Shown: positions 20,101 to 27,808 of the stretch, piece after piece | Position numbering within the stretch: position 1 is the first letter of the stretch | Layout of the letters: the number at the start of each line of letters is the position of its first letter | From: Clostridia bacterium | GTDB taxonomy: Bacteria; Bacillota; Clostridia; TANB77; CAG-508 | Length of the DNA: 64,000 nt | Direction: 5' to 3' | Assembly (NCBI GenBank): GCA_017517685.1 | Contig: JAFWYK010000007.1 | Location: 175,013-239,012, forward strand | Notes under the pieces: model-generated | The model's input: the letters and a program-made list of their open reading frames with translations, nothing else | The model's database searches: none | What the model was told of the DNA's origin: nothing | Made by a program: the position numbers and the translations under genes

Positions 20101-22676
20101 TGTTAAATTCTAATGTTAATGTTGATGCTGCTCAAAGTATGCAAGCAGATATGTTAAGTGCAAATTCAGGTATTGATATATCTGAAGTTGGAAGCATTGA
20201 AGGTGCAAAAAGTGTTAAGAGTGTTTCTTTAAAGAAATTCTTACAAACATCTAGAGAAATGTGTGAATACATAGATTCAGTAGGTTATGACTATTGTGTA
20301 TATTGCAATCCAGGAAAAAATGATTATAGAGCAAATTGTACTTGTACACCTGAATGTATAGCTGATTATGAAGCACATAAACGTCCAAGTGGAGATGGTA
20401 TATGGTCTTGTTTTAAAGCTACAAATGGTTCTTGCTCATGTGGATCAAACCATTGTAAACATTTAATACATGGAAACCCATGTGGATTACAAAAAACATT
20501 TGAAGCTTCAAAAGCTTCAGGTAAGCAAAATTTATGTTGTGCTACATTAATTTCATGGGCACTTCAAAATGTAAAAGTAATGCCAGATTCAGCTCATGAA
20601 GATGGAGCAGAGTCATTAGCTAACTGGATTAAGAAAAACTTAGATCCAGAAATAATTGAAAAAGGTCAACCATTAAAAGAAGGTGACATATTATGTTATA
20701 AAGGACATATTGATATGGTTGGTGATTCTTTAGATATTAAATTTAATGGTGGTCACCAAGTTGAAAAAGGTGCTCAAGAAGGAACTGGAAAATCATCAAT
20801 TAATAAATTGAATGGTTGGGGAGATGCAAACTTTGCTTTAAGATTAGACTGGGGTGGATCATCTGAACCAGCTAAATATGAAGGATATAATGGTAATGAG
20901 GCAGTAGTATCTCCAGTAACTGGTGTGTTATTAGAATATGGTACATACGATAAAGAAATTGATTCAACAACTGGTGAAGAATACAGAGTAAATGTTGATA
21001 TTCTATATGGAAAAGATAAAAACGTTGATATAGAAGAATTAAAGAAAGTAGAAGATGCTGATAATACTGAAACTAAAAAAGAAGAAAAAGGTGCAACTGT
21101 AATAGACAAAGTTGGATATGCTAAAATATTAGTATTAGATGCAGAACATTATCAAAAACTTGAAGCAAACTCAGCTAATCAATGGAAAAATGATAGTTTA
21201 GTAAAAGTAGTTGAAACAAAAGTTGTTGAGAAAAATGGAGAAAATGAAATTGATACATCTACAAAAGAAACTGTTATCTATAGAGATTTGGAAGACTTTA
21301 ATGTAGATACATATAAAGAGTGGACTGTTTTAGATAAGACAGTTTATGGTTATAAAGAATTTGCTGAACTTTATAATTCAACTGGTATTGCAGGAAATGT
21401 AGTTTATATAGATGGTTTTGTTACAGAAAAACCAGACGAAAAATTACCTGTAAGTTATGAAGAATATGATGAAATGGATATTGAAGTAGAAAAAGAATTA
21501 CCAGATGGTGAAGATTTGAAAAAAGATTCATTTAAAGTTATGTCTAGTACATTAAATACTAAAAAAGAGAGTGATAAAGCTCCAATGACAAGATATGAAC
21601 CAGATGAAGTTTATAAATTACCAAGCAAAAAAGCAATGGAGAAAGCAGAAGCTGATCAAGATATTAAAGCACAATCAAGTACAGCGATTACAGTAACTGC
21701 TAAAAATGATGAAGGCGTAAATGAGACTCTATACTTTATTAAAGAAGGAACTGTTATTGGTAGAACGATGACAGATAAAGAATTAATTGAAAAAGTAAGA
21801 GTTAATCCACCAGAAAACTTTGATGCATATAGACCAAAACCTGAAGTTGATGCTGAAGGTAAAGAAATAGATAACTCAAGAGTTATGGGTAACTACTTAA
21901 GAGTAATTATGAGAGATTTAGACGGAACTGTTGTAGAAAACGTTGAAGATTATATGAAACTTGATCAAGTAGTGAAAAGAGAAAATGATTGGGAATTATT
22001 CTATTGGTTACCATTTGAATCAGGTGGAACTGACGAGCCGGGATGTGGACCAGAATCACAAGGTACATGTTCTGAAGGTGAAACTGCTGTTGGTATTATT
22101 CAATGGACAGTATTATTAAAAAGTAATATGAATAATATTGCAGGTCAATTTATTCCAGAATGTTTAAAAATGGATCCACAATTATGTGCACCACTTGCTG
22201 CATATGCATCTTGGACAGGACAACAATTCTGGGATGATTACAATGGTGATAAACAATTCCAAGCAACATTAAAAGAAATTTGTAAAACAAATAGAGATGA
22301 ATTCTTATATGTACAAATGGAAGTTGCTAAAAAACAATATCTAGAACCAATTTTAAAGAAATATCCTTGGCTTGAACAAAGACCATCTTGTGTACAAGGA
22401 GAAATAATGCACTTAAAAGTTTGGGGTGCAAAATGGGATTGGATAAAAGATTATGAAAATAAAACAAATGAAGAAATTATTGCTAAAGTAAGACATACAA
22501 TAGCAAATACAGGTTCAACAGCAGGAGCCGCAACTGGTGATGAAACAACCGGAAGAGCTTATAATGAACCAGAAATTGCTTATGAGATTTTATCAGGAAA
22601 AGTAAATGAAGATGATGTTGAGCAATGGGTAAGAACAAGAGATACATCTGTATTTACATTTAAATTTAGATATTAG
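17151..22676 (+). CDS. Giant membrane-anchored wall-hydrolase-like protein, paralog 2 (NlpC/P60-like plus lysozyme-like)
   Basis: 1841 residues, same plan as paralog 1: a Gln/Ala/Lys-rich cytoplasmic N-terminus, a membrane segment (about 77-101), a long extracytoplasmic part, a Cys-rich stretch (about 1049-1111), and an NlpC/P60-like domain with Cys1130 (LCCATLISWAL) and His1186 (GHIDMVG). Shared blocks include SLDGWTGRYGMP, DYIYRDFKELIVELGYFTKE and DSTTGEEYRVNVDI. The C-terminus differs. It has a lysozyme/transglycosylase-like domain with E1623 in PFESGG and GIIQW about 25 residues later, not the SleB-like domain. ATG 17151 is chosen over 17130 because AAGGGA lies 12 bases before it and nothing precedes 17130. 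No confident promoter found. Confidence 0.8.
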   Translation: MENGGNGSESMTEETNSVTTGQEQQQQGVGGQIAEQAGQQVAEQGKKAAKKVAEKAGKEVAKGAAKSSLLASLSTVLMYVALVLVIIFVIIGLIMFFVTMPGMIMDKLKALFKAMGNYVAAFFGADTTEQIDAVQIYETLDYLEQMGWDIKSEGFLTGYVEEGDLTSDQISQIEEDEDRDWEYDEETGVVRYDDGKVAYAESDFIFTYIMSDNYVYTLKNKNVATQNPDGNWFEKLVRGVATAWYKIRNFMFSPLMDALGITDAVVGKWGKGLIGIYYDTGEVGRSDGLANTGTLWNWDSISINPETKKLAIKRRSIFNNNNAIEFSLDGWTGRYGMPVEFLLSVHKATMMPDLAMDMVTAFPTEISLLLHETGGTADAGYKVGGKMITYPDFEEAVLGYETDNWLKKFFSYFQRWLDSKAHMVQAAHNAGVDVFGDYEGCECKPKEGSGCVCHGYQVKDGKFADTYYEDDGETVCTDPDGKTPHKKGEKCPKDKTKDIYIVDEPCARCKGIVTAIFDKLGSNQDYNFKAYSPYISHVSDHWYRNVYFVINKNSGDENYIGDLEPDRYKGGSIGFVDNDYDYESQVHDRWTLYETYTNDPADEGTYKYNPEKAGEFIIFEIDENGEYKKSGGEYVIFEGDFVDARPTILFTKNGDKYVEYTGSRVDIQGDVYRYTSDGEYVKYTGDVAVSKKAVTFESDDEDRMEDLGWIKNSSKVWSAYKAGDTSTEFETLFTPEEIAAEEGEWTKYVMQRSFIKMSLTGNIVQVGEGQRTETNPKIKKMFLNNNYFRYTGDETTAEIITELRDEVASKRGSSKSKYGPIADEELDYYIQKTVDGKNEKYYVKDFVGKVMLNQDSLNAFSMLENTHTLDADYIYRDFKELIVELGYFTKEEVTGMAAKRVMQFPIPDIGSYLYPRRSIDKIENEYGTMAHSRLDIVANEKNTMKALIASLGTDVTEENRKDIEQQNMNAGINVDASQNMQADMLNSNVNVDAAQSMQADMLSANSGIDISEVGSIEGAKSVKSVSLKKFLQTSREMCEYIDSVGYDYCVYCNPGKNDYRANCTCTPECIADYEAHKRPSGDGIWSCFKATNGSCSCGSNHCKHLIHGNPCGLQKTFEASKASGKQNLCCATLISWALQNVKVMPDSAHEDGAESLANWIKKNLDPEIIEKGQPLKEGDILCYKGHIDMVGDSLDIKFNGGHQVEKGAQEGTGKSSINKLNGWGDANFALRLDWGGSSEPAKYEGYNGNEAVVSPVTGVLLEYGTYDKEIDSTTGEEYRVNVDILYGKDKNVDIEELKKVEDADNTETKKEEKGATVIDKVGYAKILVLDAEHYQKLEANSANQWKNDSLVKVVETKVVEKNGENEIDTSTKETVIYRDLEDFNVDTYKEWTVLDKTVYGYKEFAELYNSTGIAGNVVYIDGFVTEKPDEKLPVSYEEYDEMDIEVEKELPDGEDLKKDSFKVMSSTLNTKKESDKAPMTRYEPDEVYKLPSKKAMEKAEADQDIKAQSSTAITVTAKNDEGVNETLYFIKEGTVIGRTMTDKELIEKVRVNPPENFDAYRPKPEVDAEGKEIDNSRVMGNYLRVIMRDLDGTVVENVEDYMKLDQVVKRENDWELFYWLPFESGGTDEPGCGPESQGTCSEGETAVGIIQWTVLLKSNMNNIAGQFIPECLKMDPQLCAPLAAYASWTGQQFWDDYNGDKQFQATLKEICKTNRDEFLYVQMEVAKKQYLEPILKKYPWLEQRPSCVQGEIMHLKVWGAKWDWIKDYENKTNEEIIAKVRHTIANTGSTAGAATGDETTGRAYNEPEIAYEILSGKVNEDDVEQWVRTRDTSVFTFKFRY

Positions 22677-22685
22677 GAGGTATAA

Positions 22686-23369
22686 ATGAGTAATAGAGTA
22701 ACGCTTAATAAAAGAATGATTATTATGCTAATTGCATTATTAATTTTACTTCTAGTATTTGTAATTGCAATGGCTGTAGTTTTATATAATAACCCAATTG
22801 ATAAAGCAATAAGAAGAATTTATAATGATAAAAAAGAAAATGCAATATCAGTTATGCCTATAAATGTTGCATCAGCGTTTCCAGAATATTCTGGAGACGT
22901 TGAGCAACTAGCTATATATAATGCTTTAGAATATTTTGCAAGCGATACAGTTGCAAAATATATGAAAGAATTAAGAGGAAAAGATGTAGCTGGCATTGAA
23001 ACATATTTTAATTTAAATAAAAAAGATATTGAAAAAGAGTTAAGAATTGAATCAGCAGAAGAATTTAAAACTTTTGCAACAGAAGTTCAAAAATTAACAG
23101 GAGACTCATTAAAATTAACAAAATGGACAATTAATCCAAATACTGTAATGACAAGAGGAAGAAATGTTGAATTTGTTATGATTATGGAATATGAAAATAA
23201 TGTAAAAATTGCATTTAAAATGAATGTTCTTGCTGACAAAGATGAGACAATGGTTCCAATTAAATATACAGGTGGTGTTAATGAAGAACATAAAAATTAT
23301 GAATATCAACCACCAGAATCTGTTAATTATTATAATGATGAGTTTAAACCAATGGGTAGAGTTCAATAA
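22686..23369 (+). CDS. Single-pass membrane partner protein of giant paralog 2
   Basis: 227 residues. Short N-terminus, one strong membrane segment (about 12-36, MIIMLIALLILLLVFVIAMA), then an extracytoplasmic domain with a Pro/Tyr-rich tail. Nine bases after the giant gene, with a strong AGGAGGT site. Same topology and similar middle pattern as the 16428 protein (KYMKE ... IETYFNLNKKDIEKELRIES). Probable obligate partner of the giant protein, e.g. a scaffold or regulator; function unknown. Confidence 0.8.
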   Translation: MSNRVTLNKRMIIMLIALLILLLVFVIAMAVVLYNNPIDKAIRRIYNDKKENAISVMPINVASAFPEYSGDVEQLAIYNALEYFASDTVAKYMKELRGKDVAGIETYFNLNKKDIEKELRIESAEEFKTFATEVQKLTGDSLKLTKWTINPNTVMTRGRNVEFVMIMEYENNVKIAFKMNVLADKDETMVPIKYTGGVNEEHKNYEYQPPESVNYYNDEFKPMGRVQ

Positions 23370-23380
23370 TATAAAAATGA

Positions 23381-23413
23381 AAAAAGAATGTTTGAAAAAA
23401 ACATTCTTTTTTT
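23381..23413 (+). terminator. Rho-independent terminator of module 2
   Basis: 13-bp perfect stem AAAAAGAATGTTT/AAACATTCTTTTT with a five-base loop and T-rich 3' side. Confidence 0.9.
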
Positions 23414-23580
23414 GTGCAAAAAAATGTAAAAAAAGTAATCTTAAAATAACCTTAAAAAAGTATTATAAAAGTCTTAAAATATGCATTTTTCTATTGATTT
23501 TTTACGTCTTTATTGATAAGATATAAGCGTGAAAAAAGTTGCGTTTTTCAAGTAAAAAAGAAAGGGTGCAAAAAGAATAA

Positions 23581-24267
23581 ATGATAGAATTTAAAAACGT
23601 TAGTAAAGTGTATAGTACAGGTACTGAAGCAGTTCATAATGCGACATTTACAATTGAAAAAGGTGAGTTTGCATTTTTAGTTGGATCATCAGGATCTGGA
23701 AAATCAACATTGATTAAACTAATATTAAAAGAAGAAGAAGCGTCAAGCGGAAATATAGTAATAAATGGTAGAGATATAACATTTTTGAAATCAAAAAGAG
23801 TACCATTCTTACGTAGAAGTATGGGTGTAGTATTCCAAGATTTCAGATTGTTACCAGATAAAACAGTATATGAAAATGTTGCGTTTGCTATGTATATAGT
23901 AAAAGCTACACCAAAGCATATAAGAAGACAAGTTCCAATGGTATTATCATTAGTTGGATTAAGTGATAAAGCTAAATGCTATCCACATGAATTATCAGGT
24001 GGTGAGCAACAAAGAGTTGCTATAGCACGTGCTTTAGTAAATAATCCATCAATGATTATTGCAGACGAGCCTACTGGAAACCTTGATCCAGAAACAGCAT
24101 GGGATATCATGAATTTGTTAAATGAAATTAACGCAAGAGGAACAACTATTGTAATGGCAACACATGCTAGAGATATAGTAGACAAAATGAAAAAGAGAGT
24201 TATACAAATAGATAAAGGTATAATTGTAAGAGATGATAGAAAAGGTGGGTATAGAAGTGAGATATAA
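23581..24267 (+). CDS. ftsE: Cell-division ABC transporter ATP-binding protein FtsE
   Basis: 228 residues, normal FtsE length. Walker A GSSGSGKST, Q-loop VFQDFRLLPDKTVYENV, ABC signature LSGGEQQRVAIARAL, Walker B MIIADEPTGNLDP, and a switch His in MATHARD. FtsE powers FtsX to switch on periplasmic or wall hydrolases. First gene of a five-gene wall-remodelling run (ftsE, ftsX, two LytM peptidases, ctpA). The 167 bases upstream are AT-rich and hold no clear promoter; a GAAAGGG site lies about 13 bases before the ATG. Confidence 0.95.
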   Translation: MIEFKNVSKVYSTGTEAVHNATFTIEKGEFAFLVGSSGSGKSTLIKLILKEEEASSGNIVINGRDITFLKSKRVPFLRRSMGVVFQDFRLLPDKTVYENVAFAMYIVKATPKHIRRQVPMVLSLVGLSDKAKCYPHELSGGEQQRVAIARALVNNPSMIIADEPTGNLDPETAWDIMNLLNEINARGTTIVMATHARDIVDKMKKRVIQIDKGIIVRDDRKGGYRSEI

Positions 24268-25231
24268 TGGATTTACCTATACAATAGGAGAAGGTTTTAG
24301 AAATATATTCAAAAACACAAAATCATCTGTAGGTTCTATTATAACAATGGTTTGTACAATGATTTTGTTTGGATTATCATTTGCGATTGGTATAAATGTT
24401 AATTCAATATTAGAACAAGTTCAAATGAAACAAGGTATGGAAGTTTTTATTTGGGATGAAGTTACTGTTGAACAAAGAGATAGATTTGAAAATGAGATAA
24501 AAAGTTTGGATGGAGTAAATACTGTAACTTATAAGAATAAACAACAAGCTTTAGAATCTATGAAAGAAAGAATGCCAGGAAATAGCGATTTATGGGCTGG
24601 TTATGAAGGAGAAAATAATATTTTTCCAGCATCTTTTATAGTAACATTAACAGATCTTGAAAAAACAAAAGATGTTATTACTGAAGTAGAAAGAATTGGA
24701 GCTAAAATAGCTACAGAAGGAAGAAGTAAAGAAGTAGATTTAGAAATAGATGAAACTACAATTCATGATTCTTTAGTAAAAGAAATAAGAAATGACGATG
24801 ATGTTGTTTCTACATTACTTGCAATTGCTAATGGAATTAAAGTTGCAATTGGAGTATTCTTTGCTGGACTTTTAGTTGTATCTGTTGCAATTATATCAAA
24901 TACAATTAGATTAACAGTTCATGCAAGAAGAAAAGAAATATCAATAATGAAATATGTTGGTGCAACAAATTCATTTATTAGAGGTCCTTTTATTGTAGAA
25001 GGTATAATAATTGGTTTAATTGCGGCAATAATATCAATAGTAATAGTTGGAGTTGTATATGATGTTGTTATTGTAAAAGTAGAAGCTTCACATATACTTC
25101 AACAAATGAGCGTAACATTAACTAAATTTATGGAAATAGCAAAACCAGTATCTTTAATTTATTGTGTTTTAGGTATGGGAGTTGGTATTGTAGGTAGTAT
25201 GTTATCAATGAATAAATATTTGGAGGTGTAA
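24257..25231 (+). CDS. ftsX: Cell-division permease-like protein FtsX
   Basis: 324 residues with the FtsX plan: cytoplasmic start VRYNGFTYTIGEGFRNIFKN, first membrane segment, a large extracellular loop (about 70-175), then three further membrane segments, with the cytoplasmic HARRKEISIMKYVGATNSFIRGPF segment between them. GTG at 24257 is chosen because AAAGGTGGG lies 7 bases before it and FtsX proteins usually begin just before the RY(x)...EGF motif; the upstream in-frame ATG at 24233 has no site. Overlaps the end of ftsE by 11 bases, so translation is probably coupled. Confidence 0.93.
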   Translation: MRYNGFTYTIGEGFRNIFKNTKSSVGSIITMVCTMILFGLSFAIGINVNSILEQVQMKQGMEVFIWDEVTVEQRDRFENEIKSLDGVNTVTYKNKQQALESMKERMPGNSDLWAGYEGENNIFPASFIVTLTDLEKTKDVITEVERIGAKIATEGRSKEVDLEIDETTIHDSLVKEIRNDDDVVSTLLAIANGIKVAIGVFFAGLLVVSVAIISNTIRLTVHARRKEISIMKYVGATNSFIRGPFIVEGIIIGLIAAIISIVIVGVVYDVVIVKVEASHILQQMSVTLTKFMEIAKPVSLIYCVLGMGVGIVGSMLSMNKYLEV

Positions 25232-25240
25232 ACAGGATAA

Positions 25241-26602
25241 ATGAAGAAGTTTATTAAAATTAATTTAATAATTTTAGTAATAGTTTCTTTATCATGTTTA
25301 AATCCAGTTTTAAGGGTTTTTGCAACATCTGAAAGAACCTTTGATTTTCTAACTATTCCTGAAGATGTTTTAGAAAATATTGATGAAAATGGAAACATTA
25401 TAGAAGATGAGGAACAGCCACAAGAAGAATCAGAAGGTGAAGAAGAACCTGAAGAAGAAAAAACGTTAGATGATTTACAAATTGAAAAAAATGAATTAGA
25501 AATGGGAATTGATACTTCAAATGCTCAAATTCAATTCATTGAAAGTGAACTTTCTTTAACAGTTGCAGAACTTGCTGAAATAAATCAAAAGATTTATGAT
25601 AAACAACTTGAGATTCAAACATTAGAAGTTTTAGAAAAAGATATGTATGCTTATATTCAAAAAGCAGAAAAGGAATTAGAAGCTTCTAATGAGCGCTATG
25701 AAAAACAAAAAGCTTTGCTAGAAAAAAGATTAGTAGCCATGTATCAAATGGGAGAAATTTCTTACTTAGAAGTTTTGGTAAATTCAAAAAGTATTACAGA
25801 TTTTTTATCAAACTTTTTTATGATAGAAGAAGTTGCTAAAGCGGATACTGAGTTATTAAATACTGTAGAAGCTGAGCAAAAATATAATAGAAAATTAAAA
25901 GAAGCGTTAGAAACTAAAAAAGCAATTTTAACAGCTTCAAAAGAGACTAGAGAAAAAAATGCAATTTCTTTAGCAAATATGAACATTATAAAAAATAATA
26001 AACTTGCATCATTAACTGCAGAAGAAGCTGAACTTCATAGAATGATAGAGGAATATCAAACACAAATAGCTGATATCGAAAAAGAAATTAGATTGTTAGC
26101 TTTAGCTAGTGTTAGTGAAGAATATGTTGGTGGAGTAATGGCATGGCCAGTACCTGGATATACAAGAATTACTTCAGCATTTGGTATGAGAACTCATCCA
26201 ATTACAGGAATATATAAACTTCATACAGGAACTGATATTGGTGCTCCAATGGGAGCAAACTTTATTGCAGCAAATGATGGTATAGTAACTTATGCAGGAT
26301 ATAATGGAGCGTATGGAAATATGGTTATAGTAGACCATGGTGGAGGTATTACAACATTATATGCTCATGGTTCAGAAATATTAGTTGAAGTTGGTATGAC
26401 AATTTTACAAGGAACACCAATTTTAAAAGTTGGTTCCACAGGATATTCAACTGGGCCACATGCTCATTTTGAAGTTAGAATTAATGGTCAATATGTTGAA
26501 CCTTTAGATTATATTACTTCTTATTCACTTGGAAATAAGGAAAAGGAAGAGAAAATAGAAAATACTGTTGTAGAGATAGAAGACACAATTGAAGAAGAAT
26601 AA
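25241..26602 (+). CDS. Coiled-coil M23 (LytM) peptidase, PcsB/CwlO/EnvC-type FtsX effector
   Basis: 453 residues. A signal peptide (about 1-29), an acidic linker, then a long coiled coil (about 75-285) with the KRLVAMYQMGEISYLEVL motif typical of PcsB/CwlO N-domains. An M23 domain follows (about 300-425) with metal ligands in HTGTDIGAP and HAHFEV, so it looks catalytically intact. An acidic tail ends the protein. Directly after ftsX, 9 bases, consistent with an FtsEX-controlled peptidoglycan endopeptidase. Confidence 0.92.
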   Translation: MKKFIKINLIILVIVSLSCLNPVLRVFATSERTFDFLTIPEDVLENIDENGNIIEDEEQPQEESEGEEEPEEEKTLDDLQIEKNELEMGIDTSNAQIQFIESELSLTVAELAEINQKIYDKQLEIQTLEVLEKDMYAYIQKAEKELEASNERYEKQKALLEKRLVAMYQMGEISYLEVLVNSKSITDFLSNFFMIEEVAKADTELLNTVEAEQKYNRKLKEALETKKAILTASKETREKNAISLANMNIIKNNKLASLTAEEAELHRMIEEYQTQIADIEKEIRLLALASVSEEYVGGVMAWPVPGYTRITSAFGMRTHPITGIYKLHTGTDIGAPMGANFIAANDGIVTYAGYNGAYGNMVIVDHGGGITTLYAHGSEILVEVGMTILQGTPILKVGSTGYSTGPHAHFEVRINGQYVEPLDYITSYSLGNKEKEEKIENTVVEIEDTIEEE

Positions 26603-26626
26603 AACCTATAAAAAACGGAGGAAAAA

Positions 26627-27790
26627 ATGAATATTAAAAACATAACTAGAATAGTATGTATTAGTACGATTGCACTTGTAGTATTAGTTGGTTGTATAGG
26701 CATTTCATATGCAAGTACAACTTCTGATTTGCAAAATCAAGCTAATGCAATTGATCAAAAAATTGATCAATTAAATTCTGAAATTGCGGGAAAAAAATCT
26801 GAAATGACAACTGCGTTAAATCAAATTAATAAACTTAATTCTCAAATTAGTTCGGTTGAAAATGAAATTTCAGACTTGCAAACAAAGATTACTGATTTAG
26901 GAACTCAAATTGATGAAAAGACTACAACAATTAATGAGCAATCAGAAAAATATGATATTCAAAAAGAATTATTAGATAAAAGATTAATTGCTTTGTATGA
27001 AGCTGGAGATACATCTTATTTACAATTATTGTTTGCATCAGATGGATTAACTGATTTTCTATCAAGATACTATACAATAGAGTTATTAGCAGATGCTGAT
27101 CAAGAATTGTTAAAAAGAATTACAGATACAAAAGCGAAATTAGAGCAAGAAAAAGTTGATTTAGAAAATGCAAAAACAGAACTTGAAGCTTCAAAGAAAA
27201 CAGTAGTAGGTAAAAAGAATCAATTATCATCTTCAGTTAGTGAGAAGAAAACAATTGTAAATACATTATCTGCTGAAGAAGCTGTTCTTCAAGCTGAACT
27301 TGAAGAATTTGAGGCTGATAAAAGAGCGATTCAAGCAGAACTTTCTAGACTTGCTTATGGATATACAGGAGAAGTTGTTAAAGCTGAAAACTCTGGATAT
27401 ATCTGTCCAATTCCTGGTAAATCAAAAAGAAATATTACAACAGGATATTATGGATACGTAGGTCATACTGGAGTAGATTTTGCTTGTGCTGGTGGAACAC
27501 CAATAGTTGCGGTTAAAGCTGGTAAAGTTGTTACATCAAAAGCGTTAGTTAGAGCTAACGGTACATATAAAAGTTATGGAGAATATATTGTTATAGATCA
27601 TCAAGATGGTACTATGACTTTATATGCTCATATGCAACCAAATTCAAGAATGGTTACAGAAGGACAATATGTTTCTCAAGGTCAACAAATTGGTAAAGTT
27701 GGAACAACAGGAAATTCTACAGGAAACCACTTACATTTTGAGGTTCGTGTAAAAGGTAGATGTCAAAATCCAACCCCATATTTACCTTAA
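26627..27790 (+). CDS. Second coiled-coil M23 (LytM) peptidase
   Basis: 387 residues. N-terminal signal or anchor (about 8-29, ending GISYAS), coiled coil (about 30-245) with DKRLIALYEAGDTSYLQLLF, the same PcsB-like motif as its neighbour, then an M23 domain (about 265-385) with HTGVD and HLHFEV ligands intact. GGAGG is 6 bases before the ATG. A second effector of the same kind beside one FtsEX pair suggests two hydrolases under one transporter, or division of labour between septum and side wall; that is inference. Confidence 0.92.
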   Translation: MNIKNITRIVCISTIALVVLVGCIGISYASTTSDLQNQANAIDQKIDQLNSEIAGKKSEMTTALNQINKLNSQISSVENEISDLQTKITDLGTQIDEKTTTINEQSEKYDIQKELLDKRLIALYEAGDTSYLQLLFASDGLTDFLSRYYTIELLADADQELLKRITDTKAKLEQEKVDLENAKTELEASKKTVVGKKNQLSSSVSEKKTIVNTLSAEEAVLQAELEEFEADKRAIQAELSRLAYGYTGEVVKAENSGYICPIPGKSKRNITTGYYGYVGHTGVDFACAGGTPIVAVKAGKVVTSKALVRANGTYKSYGEYIVIDHQDGTMTLYAHMQPNSRMVTEGQYVSQGQQIGKVGTTGNSTGNHLHFEVRVKGRCQNPTPYLP

Positions 27791-27808
27791 TAGAAATTTG
27801 GAGGAAAA

